Origin: Pseudomonas aestuarii
GTDB taxonomy: Bacteria > Pseudomonadota > Gammaproteobacteria > Pseudomonadales > Pseudomonadaceae
Reading direction: 5' to 3'
DNA length: 64,000 bases
NCBI RefSeq assembly: GCF_027988105.1
Contig: NZ_JAQJZJ010000010.1
Coordinates: 1 to 64,000 of the forward strand
The notes below the pieces were generated by a model. It saw only the letters and a list, made by a program, of their open reading frames with translations. It did not search any database and was not told where the DNA came from. Position numbers and translations under genes: made by a program. This document shows positions 55,960 to 64,000 of this stretch, in pieces (the stretch's first letter is position 1; each line of letters opens with the position of its first letter).

Positions 55960-56215
55960 GTTGCCTTTGAAGAAGGGCCGACCTCGGCACGAGGCTTTCG
56001 ATTGTTGGGCGGACGTTGTCCGCCATCGCCGCCGGGCGCGTGACCCACATGGATGTAGGAAATTCCGCAGCCCGTCAGCGACCCCCATGGATGAAAATGT
56101 AGTAAAAATGTCGGGAACATTATTGAGAACGGCCGCAGCCCTCCTGCAGGCGATTGCGGTGCCTGCTGCTGTTGTCGGAGGGCCGGGCGGCGTTCCGCGA
56201 CCCGGCGCGATGTGA
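55960..56215. repeat. Composite REP region between ihfB and cysK
   Basis: Inverted copy of the composite at 48778-49100: GCGGACGTTGTCCGCCATCG, GTGACCCACATGGATGTAGG, GACCCCCATGGATGAAAATG, ATGTCGGGAACATTATTGAG and CCCTCCTGCAGGC, then CCGGGCGGCGTTCCGCGACC adjoining the cysK stop. Confidence 0.8.
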
Positions 56216-57190
56216 TTACTGCTGCAGTTCCTGTTCGCTGAACATGTCGCTGAACAGCATGCTGCTCAGGTAGCGTTCGCCGGAGTCGGGCAGGATCACC
56301 ACGATGGTTTTACCTTGCATGGTCGGTTCGGCGGCAATGCGCAGGGCGGCGGCCATGGCGGCGCCGCAGGAGATGCCGCAGAGGATGCCTTCTTCACGCA
56401 TCAACCGCTGCGCCACAGCCTTGGAATCCTCGTCGCTGACCTGTTCGACGCGATCGACCATGCTCAGGTCGAGGTTGTTCGGCACGAAGCCGGCACCGAT
56501 GCCCTGGATCTTGTGCGGACTGGGCTTGAGCTGCTCACCGGCGATGGTCTGGCTGATCACCGGCGAGCTGATCGGCTCGACCGCCACCGAGAGAATCGGC
56601 TTGCCCTGGGTTTGCTTGATGTAACGCGACACGCCGGTGATGGTGCCGCCGGTGCCGACGCCGGAAACCAGCACATCGACCGCGCCATCGGTATCGTTCC
56701 AGATTTCCGGGCCGGTGGTTGCTTCGTGGATCGCCGGGTTCGCCGGGTTGTTGAACTGTTGCGGCATGAAATACTTGGCGGGGTCGGCGGCGGCGATTTC
56801 CGCAGCCCGTTCAATCGCGCCTTTCATGCCCTTGGCCGGTTCGGTCAGCACCAGCTCGGCGCCCAGAGCCTTGAGCACCTTGCGCCGTTCCAGGCTCATC
56901 GAGGCGGGCATGGTCAGCAACAATTGATAGCCGCGCGCCACGGCGACGAAGGCCAGGCCGATGCCGGTGTTGCCCGAGGTCGGTTCGACGATGGTCATGC
57001 CGGGCTTGAGTACTCCCCGCTCCTCCGCGTCCCAAACCATGCTGGCGCCGATCCGGCATTTCACCGAATAGGCCGGGTTGCGCCCTTCGATCTTGGCCAG
57101 GATGGTCACGCCAGCCGGGCCGAGGCGGTTGATCTTGACCAGCGGGGTGTTGCCGATGGTTTGTGCGTTGTCTGCGAAAATGCGGCTCAT
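56216..57190 (-). CDS. cysK: Cysteine synthase A (O-acetylserine sulfhydrylase)
   Basis: 324-residue PLP enzyme that makes cysteine from O-acetylserine and sulfide. The PLP lysine is Lys44 in PAYSVKCRIG, the substrate loop is PTSGNTG (70-76), and the phosphate-binding GVGTGGT motif is present. ATG 57190 (MSRIFADNAQTIGNTPLV) was used; the open frame to 57250 enters a repeat. It stands alone on the minus strand with repeats on both sides. Confidence 0.95.
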   Translation of the reverse strand: MSRIFADNAQTIGNTPLVKINRLGPAGVTILAKIEGRNPAYSVKCRIGASMVWDAEERGVLKPGMTIVEPTSGNTGIGLAFVAVARGYQLLLTMPASMSLERRKVLKALGAELVLTEPAKGMKGAIERAAEIAAADPAKYFMPQQFNNPANPAIHEATTGPEIWNDTDGAVDVLVSGVGTGGTITGVSRYIKQTQGKPILSVAVEPISSPVISQTIAGEQLKPSPHKIQGIGAGFVPNNLDLSMVDRVEQVSDEDSKAVAQRLMREEGILCGISCGAAMAAALRIAAEPTMQGKTIVVILPDSGERYLSSMLFSDMFSEQELQQ

Positions 57191-57224
57191 GGCGGTGTCC
57201 TTGTGCTTACTGCCGGGAGAGGGT

Positions 57225-57468
57225 CTGAGAACTTGTGAAAAAATCTTCACTTACTGCGATTGCTTCAAACATCGGTAGTCCGCTCGGGGCGTAGGGCGGT
57301 TCGGGCGGCGTTCCATTCGGAGGTAGGGCGGCTTCGGCGCGCAGCGACAACCCGCCAGCTTTCTGCCGCGCCACTGAACCACGGTGCACTGCCTGCGGCG
57401 AGTGTCACCCTACGGATCGCCAAAAACGTCGGCTGCGGCGTTGCGCTCGATATTTTCACAAGCTCTGA
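57225..57468. repeat. MITE-like palindromic element interrupted by another repeat
   Basis: Left end TGAGAACTTGTGAAAAAATC and right end TATTTTCACAAGCTCTGA frame the stretch. Between about 57285 and 57420 lies a different repeat with GTAGGGCGGCTTCGGCGCGC, GACAACCCGCCAGCTTTCTG, GGTGCACTGCCTGCGGCGAG and CACCCTACGGAT, the family seen at 59931-60280. The gap up to 57677 holds no gene. Confidence 0.7.
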
Positions 57469-57677
57469 AGCCTATGATGCTCAGACTCAGCCGTCCAGCG
57501 CGGCGCACACCGATTGCGGCGCCAGCCGACGGCAGTGACGCGCGAAGCGTGACCCGCCATTCAGTGACTGAATGGTGCGTCTACGTTCACAGTCACCAAG
57601 GCTGCGCGGTATAGTCGCCTTTTCAAATACTGAACCCGCGGGTATTGCCCGACGCGTTACCGTTCGAGGATTTACCG

Positions 57678-58523
<846 letters not shown>

Positions 58524-58533
58524 GCGACGCACC

Positions 58534-58646
58534 TGTAGGGTGGGTTAGCGAAGCGTAACCCACCAACCGGCCGACAGACTGGCCACAGCGATGCCTGCGG
58601 CATCGATGGTGGGTTACGCCGCTGCGCGGCTAACCCACCCTACGGA
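58534..58646. repeat. GGGTTA-type palindromic repeat between ATPase and VWA genes
   Basis: TGTAGGGTGGGTTAGCGAAG, CGTAACCCACC, then GGTGGGTTACGCCGCTGCGC and GGCTAACCCACCCTACGG: two nested inverted pairs lying inside the probable two-gene operon. Confidence 0.8.
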
Positions 58647-58665
58647 TACCAATGAGGGCGCACCT

Positions 58666-59844
58666 ATGCTGCTCAACCTGTTCAATGAAATGCGCGCGGC
58701 CAAGGTGCCGGTGTCGGTGCGCGAGCTGCTCGACCTGATCAACGCGCTGAAACACAACGTGGTGTTCGCCGACATGGACGAGTTCTACTATCTCGCCCGG
58801 GCGATTCTGGTCAAGGACGAGCGCCACTTCGACAAGTTCGACCGGGCCTTCGGCGCCTACTTCAAGGGCCTGGAAAACCTCAACCAGCACATCGAGGCGT
58901 TGATCCCCGATGAGTGGCTGCGCAAGGAGTTCGAGCGCTCGCTGAGCGACGAGGAGCGCGCCAAGATCGAATCCCTCGGTGGCCTGGACAAGCTGATCGA
59001 GGAGTTCAAGAAGCGCTTGGAAGAACAGAAGGAACGCCACGCTGGCGGCAACAAGTGGATCGGCACCGGCGGCACCAGCCCGTTCGGCTCCGGCGGCTTC
59101 AACCCGGAAGGCATTCGCGTGGGTGACGCAGGCAAACGCCAGGGCAAGGCGGTCAAGGTCTGGGACCAGCGCGAGTACAAGAACCTCGACGACCAGGTCG
59201 AACTGGGTACGCGCAACATCAAGATCGCCCTGCGCCGTCTGCGCAAGTTCGCTCGCCAGGGTGCCGAGGATGAACTTGACCTCAGCGGCACCATCGACCA
59301 CACGGCCAAGGACGGCGGCCTGCTGAATATCCAGATGCGCCCGGAGCGACGCAATACGGTCAAGCTGCTGATTCTGTTCGACATCGGCGGCTCGATGGAT
59401 GCCCATGTGAAGGTCTGCGAGGAGCTGTTCAGCGCCTGCAAGACCGAGTTCAAGCACATGGAGTACTACTACTTCCACAACTGCGTGTACGAGTCGGTGT
59501 GGAAGAACAACCTGCGCCGCAGCTCCGAGCGTTTCGCCACCCAGGATGTGCTGAACAAATATGGCGCCGACTACAAGGTGGTATTCGTCGGCGATGCGGC
59601 CATGGCGCCTTATGAGATCACCCAGGCCGGCGGCAGCGTCGAGCACTGGAACGAGGAGCCGGGCTACGTGTGGATCAAGCGCTTTATGGAAAAGTACAAG
59701 AAGCTCGTCTGGATCAACCCCTACCCCAAGGACGCCTGGGGCTACACCGCCTCGACCAATATCATGCGCGAGCTGCTGGAAGACAAGATGTACCCGCTGA
59801 CGCTGCAGGGGTTGGAAGATGGCATGAAGTTCCTGTCCAAGTAG
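58666..59844 (+). CDS. VWA (CoxE-like) protein, partner of MoxR-like ATPase
   Basis: 392-residue soluble protein with a C-terminal von Willebrand A-like domain (about 225-390). The MIDAS motif reads LFDIGGSMD near 235, with Gly in place of the first Ser, followed by a VFVGDAAMAPYE element. N-terminal part is helical and charged (FERSLSDEERAKIESLGGLD) with a basic/gly-rich linker (about 125-170). ATG 58666 has TGAGGG upstream. It would act as the adaptor of the upstream ATPase. Confidence 0.85.
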   Translation: MLLNLFNEMRAAKVPVSVRELLDLINALKHNVVFADMDEFYYLARAILVKDERHFDKFDRAFGAYFKGLENLNQHIEALIPDEWLRKEFERSLSDEERAKIESLGGLDKLIEEFKKRLEEQKERHAGGNKWIGTGGTSPFGSGGFNPEGIRVGDAGKRQGKAVKVWDQREYKNLDDQVELGTRNIKIALRRLRKFARQGAEDELDLSGTIDHTAKDGGLLNIQMRPERRNTVKLLILFDIGGSMDAHVKVCEELFSACKTEFKHMEYYYFHNCVYESVWKNNLRRSSERFATQDVLNKYGADYKVVFVGDAAMAPYEITQAGGSVEHWNEEPGYVWIKRFMEKYKKLVWINPYPKDAWGYTASTNIMRELLEDKMYPLTLQGLEDGMKFLSK

Positions 59845-59930
59845 TGCGGGCGGTTCAACATATAGCCCAGCAGATGCAGGCATAGGCCGGTCCATTCGGC
59901 CCGTAGGGCGGGCCGGGCGGCGGTCCGTTC

Positions 59931-60280
59931 GGAGCGCAGCGACAGCCCGCCAGCTTTGCGTCGCACCGGTTAACCAATGGTGCACTGCCTGCGGCGAGTG
60001 ACACCCTACGGATTGCGGATTGCCTCAGGTCGAGGGATGGCTACGAATCGTAGGGCGGCCTCGGAGCGCAGCGACAGCCCGCCAGCTTTGCGTCGCACCG
60101 GTTAACCAATGGTGCACTGCCTGCGGCGAGTGACACCCTAGGGATTGCGGATTGCCTCAGGTCGAGGGATGGCTACGAATCGTAGGGCGGCTTCGGAGCG
60201 CAGCGACAGCCCGCCAGCTTTTTGGCGCACCGCCAAACCCACGCTGCACGGCCTAGGGATTACCAGCTGCGACGCCGGGT
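59931..60280. repeat. 132-bp tandem repeats
   Basis: GGAGCGCAGCGACAGCCCGC starts at 59931, 60063 and 60195, an exact 132-bp period. Units contain CCAGCTTTGCGTCGCACCGG, TTAACCAATGGTGCACTGCC, TGCGGCGAGTGACACCCTA and GCCTCAGGTCGAGGGATGGC. First two are almost identical; the third diverges after CCAGCTTT. No gene in 59845-60286. Confidence 0.9.
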
Positions 60281-60286
60281 CAGCGC

Positions 60287-60811
60287 CTAACGCCAGTGTC
60301 GCCGTTGCACCTTCTGGCTGCGGCCAACGCCGAGCAGCAAGCCGATCAGCAGCAACAGGCATTCCACCAGCCAGGCCAGCAGCAAGGCACACACCAGGCC
60401 CCAGGCGATGGCCTGCGGCGCCAGCAGCACCTGGTAACGGTAGGCACTGTAGGTTTCGTCCATCAGTTCGCGATCGGCGACTGTCGCCAGATGCCAGACC
60501 TGGCCGTACCACGGCTGTTGCATGGCCTGCCACTCCAACTCGAGGAAACTGGCGCGATCGACCAGGTAGCCCACGCTCTGCGCGTCACTGCGCATCACCG
60601 GGTCGTCACTGTCCTGATAGTGGGTCAGCAACGCCTGCAAATCGCCCTGAAAGAATCGCCTGGCTGTCTCGCGGAAACCCGCCAAGCTCTGCTCGGACTC
60701 CAGCCGGTGCGCTTCGACCCGCTTGCTGTAGTCCCCGATATACCCCGGTACCTGCACGCCAACCAGCAGGCCCAAGGCAAACAGCGCCAAGCGTAGATAG
60801 CTTCTGAACAT
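60287..60811 (-). CDS. DUF2937 membrane protein
   Basis: 174-residue protein with N-terminal helix (about 5-25, LRLALFALGLLVGVQVPGYI) and two adjacent C-terminal helices (about 128-165), separated by a periplasmic helical stretch. The pattern GVQVPGYIGDYSKRVEAHRL fits the DUF2937 family. Function unknown. A MITE-like repeat lies just upstream of its start. Confidence 0.8.
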   Translation of the reverse strand: MFRSYLRLALFALGLLVGVQVPGYIGDYSKRVEAHRLESEQSLAGFRETARRFFQGDLQALLTHYQDSDDPVMRSDAQSVGYLVDRASFLELEWQAMQQPWYGQVWHLATVADRELMDETYSAYRYQVLLAPQAIAWGLVCALLLAWLVECLLLLIGLLLGVGRSQKVQRRHWR

Positions 60812-60822
60812 AGCCCCTCTCC

Positions 60823-61005
60823 TGAGAGATTGTGAAAAAACTCTCGCCTACTGCGGCCGCCTCCAAACGCCCGCTGCGGCGTTGCGCTACGTGAAAAGCA
60901 GGGTCATTTAGCTCACTAAACTCCCCTGCTTTTCACGTAGCGCGCCTTGCCGCGAACGCCTGCAGGCGGCCTCGCGACGGCGGTCGATATTTTCACAACC
61001 TCTGA
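60823..61005. repeat. Complete palindromic MITE-like element (type copy)
   Basis: Outer ends TGAGAGATTGTGAAAAAACT and TTTTCACAACCTCTGA are inverted; the core has a perfect 20-bp inverted repeat, GCGCTACGTGAAAAGCAGGG and CCCTGCTTTTCACGTAGCGC, around a 20-bp loop TCATTTAGCTCACTAAACTC. Total about 183 bp, no coding capacity. Other copies: 23616-23797, 57225-57468 (interrupted), 2666-2722 (half). Confidence 0.88.
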
Positions 61006-61024
61006 TTGCAAATTACCCGCCCGC

Positions 61025-61801
61025 TCAGTCGCTCATGCCCTGGGCCACACACTCGCCGCCCCGCCACAGCCGCCATTCGCCCGGGCGATACAGGTTCCAG
61101 CATTCGTTATCGGTCAAAGGTTCGGTAGCCAGCACCGTCACCACATCGTTGGGCGTGGTCTCGGCCTGGAAATCCACCCGCACATCGGCGTCTTTCAACT
61201 GCGCCGGGCCAAAGGGCGCGCGGCGGGTGATGTGTGCCAGCTTGGTCGAGCAGAAGCTGAACAACCAGTCGCCATTGCTGAGCAGGCAGTTGAACACGCC
61301 GTGCTTGCGATAGGCCGCACAGGCAGCAACCAGACCGGGCAGGAACAGCTCCACGGCCACCGGTTCCGGGAAGTCGCGGCGCAGACCATTGAGCAGCGCA
61401 CAAAAAGCCGCCTCGCTATCGGTGTCGCCAATCGGTCGATAGAAACTCGGCGTCGGGGCAAAGCCCGCCAACTGGCCGTTGTGCGCGAAACACCAGTTAC
61501 GTCCCCATAGTTCGCGCACAAACGGGTGGGTATTGGCCAGGCAGACCTTGCCGACGTTGGCCTGGCGAATATGCCCGATCACCACCTCGCTCTTGATCGG
61601 GTAGCGCTGCACCAGTTGCGCCACCTCCGATCCGCTGCTGGCGCGCGGTTCCTGAAACAGGCGCAGTCCGCGTCCTTCATAAAAGCCGATGCCCCAGCCG
61701 TCACGATGCGGCCCGGTATCGCCGCCACGGCGCATCAGCCCGGTAAAACTGAAGACGATGTCGGTGGGCACATTGGCACTCATGCCGAGCAATTCACACA
61801 T
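61025..61801 (-). CDS. Class II glutamine amidotransferase (YafJ-like)
   Basis: 258-residue Ntn-type amidotransferase. After Met removal the nucleophile is Cys2 (MCELLGMSANVPTD); RRGGDTGPHRDGWGIGFYEG, VIGHIRQANVG and FAHNGQLAGF form the glutaminase pocket. It lacks a synthase domain, as in YafJ/YerA-type proteins. ATG 61801 was chosen because Cys2 must be N-terminal; the longer frame to 61903 enters a repeat. Acceptor unknown. Confidence 0.88.
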   Translation of the reverse strand: MCELLGMSANVPTDIVFSFTGLMRRGGDTGPHRDGWGIGFYEGRGLRLFQEPRASSGSEVAQLVQRYPIKSEVVIGHIRQANVGKVCLANTHPFVRELWGRNWCFAHNGQLAGFAPTPSFYRPIGDTDSEAAFCALLNGLRRDFPEPVAVELFLPGLVAACAAYRKHGVFNCLLSNGDWLFSFCSTKLAHITRRAPFGPAQLKDADVRVDFQAETTPNDVVTVLATEPLTDNECWNLYRPGEWRLWRGGECVAQGMSD

Positions 61802-61866
61802 GGTTAAAACTCTCGACTCAGGGGTTGTGACACTATCGAGTACCGTCGCGAGAACGACTCCAGGCC

Positions 61867-62058
61867 CGTAGGATGGGTTAGCCGGCCAGCCGACATGCGG
61901 CAAGACCGCATTTCCTGCACGGCGTAACCCATCATGGCGCCGAGCCTGCTAGCGCTGTGTTGGGTTACGCGGCAGCTTGAACCTGTGGACTACTCGAGAG
62001 TGCCAGCGCCGCTAACCCAACCTACGACTACACGCCGGTGTGAAGCCCACCCTACGGG
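61867..62058. repeat. GGGTTA-type palindromic repeats
   Basis: GTAGGATGGGTTAGCCGGCC, GGCGTAACCCATCATGG, GTTGGGTTACGCGGCAGC and GCCGCTAACCCAACCTACGA make two successive inverted pairs in the gap between the two minus-strand genes. Confidence 0.75.
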
Positions 62059-62077
62059 TTGCGGATTGTTCCAGCTT

Positions 62078-62560
62078 TCAAAGCCGCGGTTCGACGCGCA
62101 TACGACCACCGCTAGCGCGCTCATAAAGACTCTCGGCAGGCTCCTCGTTCTCGCGCTGCATGATCTCGCGCAATGTCGGGGCGTTCGCGTCATCCGGTTC
62201 CGCTTGCGGACCCTGGCGATTCTTCCACCAGCGCGCCAGGGGCCAACGAATGGCCACGAACAACATATACAGGGCGAAAGCAATCAGTCCGTACATGGAC
62301 AGATCGGCCACTGCGCGCCAGATGCCGTTACCCGCATCCAGCAGCAGATCCAGCGCGGTGATGGCAATCGACGGGGCGAGTATCTCTTCATTGGACGGAT
62401 TGACGACGGTCGGACTGAACAGCAGCACCGCTGCCAGCAAACGCAGGGGCTCGCGCAGATAACGCCACATCCAGCGGGTCATGCGGAACCACACCAGCAG
62501 GCAACCCAGGGCGGCGGCAACATAGACGCCCCAGGCAAGTAAATAGTCGTTTTCGTTCAT
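62078..62560 (-). CDS. Conserved membrane protein of unknown function
   Basis: 160-residue protein with helices near 6-24, 35-50 and 85-107, then an R/E-rich cytoplasmic tail (TLREIMQRENEEPAESLYER). The start at 62560 (MNENDYLLAWGVYVA) is preferred over 62581, which has no ribosome site. I do not recognise the family beyond its typical length in pseudomonads. Divergent from the peptidase gene. Confidence 0.65.
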   Translation of the reverse strand: MNENDYLLAWGVYVAAALGCLLVWFRMTRWMWRYLREPLRLLAAVLLFSPTVVNPSNEEILAPSIAITALDLLLDAGNGIWRAVADLSMYGLIAFALYMLFVAIRWPLARWWKNRQGPQAEPDDANAPTLREIMQRENEEPAESLYERASGGRMRVEPRL

Positions 62561-62722
62561 AAAGCGCGGATCTCTGAGCATGACGGGGCTGGCCCGTTGA
62601 TAGCCGCAGCGAGTGAGGCTGCATTTTTCAACGGCCTGCTGATGCAGTGCGGCTTATGATAACGGCTTTTCCGTGGTCCGACAGGCTGCTAGCTGCAGAC
62701 TGGACAGAATTGGAGTCACCCG

Positions 62723-64000
62723 ATGCCGCACGCCCCCATCGCCCGCACCGACAACGCTGCCGACCCTTACCGCTGGCTGGAGCAGCGCGACGCCGAGGAG
62801 GTGCTCGAGTACCTCAAGGCGGAAAACAGCTACCTGGAGGGCGAACTGGCCGAGCAACGCGAGCTGCGCGAAGCGCTGTTTCAGGAGATCAAGGGGCGCA
62901 TCCGCGAGACCGACCTGTCGCTGCCTGCGCCCTGGGGCCCGTGGCTCTACTATCAGCGCACCACCGCGGGTGACGAATACCCGCGCCACTACCGCTGCCC
63001 GCGTCCGACCGATGGCTCGCTCGACGTCGATGAGAGCGCCGAACAACTGCTGCTCGACCCCAACGCCTTGGCAGATGGTGGTTTTATCTCGCTGGGCGCC
63101 TTCAGCATCAGCCAGGATCACCAGCGCCTGGCCTACAGCCTGGACACCAGCGGCGATGAGGTCTACCAGCTGTTCGTCAAGGACCTGGCCACTGGCGCGA
63201 TCAGCCAACTGCCGTTCGCCGATTGCGACGGCAGCATGACCTGGGCCAACGACAGCCAGACCCTGTTCTTCGGCGAGTTGGACGACTGCCATCGCCCGCA
63301 CAAGCTGTACCGTCATCGCCTCGGCAGCGACTCTGCCGAGCTGGTGTTCCACGAGGCCGACGGGCGTTTCTTTCTCAACTGCTACCGCACCAGCTCCGAG
63401 CGCCAACTGGTGCTGATGCTGGGCAGCAAGACCACCAGCGAGGCCTGGGTACTGGATGCCGATACGCCGCAGGCCGCGTTCCGCTGCCTGGCGCCGCGCG
63501 AGGACGGCCACGAATACTACGTCGACCACGGCAAGGTCGAGGGCGACTGGGCCTGGTTGATCCGCAGCAACCAGAGCGGGATCAACTTCGCCCTGTACTG
63601 CGTGAAGCAAACCAGCCCCGCGCAGACGCCGACCCGCGAGCACTGGAACGAACTGCGCGGCCATGACCCGCAGGTGATGCTCGAAGGCGTGAGCCTGAAT
63701 GACAGCGCGCTGACCCTCAGCCTGCGCGAGGGCGGCCTGCCGATCATCGAGGTGCACACCCAGGGCCAGCACGCCTACCGGGTGCAGCTGCCGGATGCGG
63801 CCTACAGCCTGGACGTGCAGGACACCCTGGAGTTTGCCAGCCCGGTGCTTCGCCTGCGCTACGAGGCGCTCAACCGCCCGGCGCAGATCCGCCAACTGAC
63901 CCTCGTCGACGGCGCCCAGCAGGTGCTCAAGGAAACCCCGGTGCTGGGCCCGTTCGACGCCGACGACTATGTCAGCCAGCGCCTCTGGGCCACCGCCCCC
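62723..64000 (+). CDS. ptrB: Oligopeptidase B-like S9 peptidase, N-terminal part
   Basis: The first 426 codons are present; the gene runs off the right edge before the catalytic domain. DPYRWLEQRDAEEVLEYLKA at the N-terminus and the seven-bladed propeller (LGAFSISQDHQRLAYSLDTS, GDEVYQLFVKDLATG, WANDSQTLFFGELDD) are those of oligopeptidase B, which cleaves short peptides after basic residues. ATG 62723 has TTGGAGTC upstream. The catalytic Ser/Asp/His lie outside the window. Confidence 0.88.
   Translation, partial: MPHAPIARTDNAADPYRWLEQRDAEEVLEYLKAENSYLEGELAEQRELREALFQEIKGRIRETDLSLPAPWGPWLYYQRTTAGDEYPRHYRCPRPTDGSLDVDESAEQLLLDPNALADGGFISLGAFSISQDHQRLAYSLDTSGDEVYQLFVKDLATGAISQLPFADCDGSMTWANDSQTLFFGELDDCHRPHKLYRHRLGSDSAELVFHEADGRFFLNCYRTSSERQLVLMLGSKTTSEAWVLDADTPQAAFRCLAPREDGHEYYVDHGKVEGDWAWLIRSNQSGINFALYCVKQTSPAQTPTREHWNELRGHDPQVMLEGVSLNDSALTLSLREGGLPIIEVHTQGQHAYRVQLPDAAYSLDVQDTLEFASPVLRLRYEALNRPAQIRQLTLVDGAQQVLKETPVLGPFDADDYVSQRLWATAP

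Overview
The window is GC-rich chromosomal DNA from a Pseudomonas-type gammaproteobacterium. Three blocks support this: a dhcR-dhcAB-atoB group next to an acetoacetyl-CoA synthetase, the large NAD-dependent glutamate dehydrogenase (1620 codons), and the classical O-antigen locus that starts at ihfB, continues with wzz and ends at wbpM. I see no rRNA, tRNA, prophage, CRISPR array or complete insertion sequence.

Layout. 1-4.8 kb: carnitine/ketone-body CoA metabolism (atoB', dhcB, dhcA, divergent dhcR, acetoacetyl-CoA synthetase). 4.9-9.6 kb: housekeeping genes (GNAT acetyltransferase, cupin, stand-alone PilT/PilU-type ATPase, parvulin, ABC-F ATPase). 9.9-23.6 kb: gdhB, a DctPQM TRAP transporter, a LysR regulator, an OprD-type porin and pxpABC. 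Read together these suggest uptake of 5-oxoproline (or a related acid), ATP-driven opening to glutamate and oxidation by Gdh; the substrate is inferred. 24.1-31 kb: a MoxR-DUF58-DUF4381-BatA-BatB/C-BatD operon with overlapping genes. 31-56 kb: surface polysaccharide island, nearly all on the minus strand. 56-64 kb: cysK, a second MoxR/VWA pair, DUF2937, a class II glutamine amidotransferase, a membrane protein and the start of an oligopeptidase B-like gene.

The O-antigen island reads, in transcription order: ihfB, wzz (two paralogues), a beta-CASP metallo-hydrolase, rfaH, a HEPN/MNT pair, scars, then wzx, a nitroreductase-like gene, a pyruvyltransferase, a GT2 and an EpsG-like wzy; after a decayed gap follow an epimerase, a GT4, a WbpV-like reductase, WbpL, a PglD-like acetyltransferase and WbpM; beyond repeats lies an O-antigen ligase-like protein. 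The middle part is visibly AT-rich, as expected of a swapped cassette.

The most striking structure is at 46.9-49.5 kb. The 3' end of rfaH together with a perfect 12-base ops (RfaH recruitment) element occurs twice, 1.87 kb apart. The second copy is frameshifted and fused at a short shared sequence to the first ~67 codons of an rmlB; just beyond it lies a relic of a UDP-sugar dehydrogenase gene. These look like leftovers of earlier O-antigen cassettes, and they place an ops element directly in front of the present cassette while trapping a HEPN/MNT pair between the two ops copies.

Four repeat families are scattered through the window: REP-type palindromes around a RAYT transposase; a ~180-bp palindromic MITE-like element with TGAG..TTGTGAAAA ends whose terminus twice coincides with a stop codon; GGGTTA palindromes; and ~132-135-bp tandem units, one set of which appears to derive from the 3' end of wzz.
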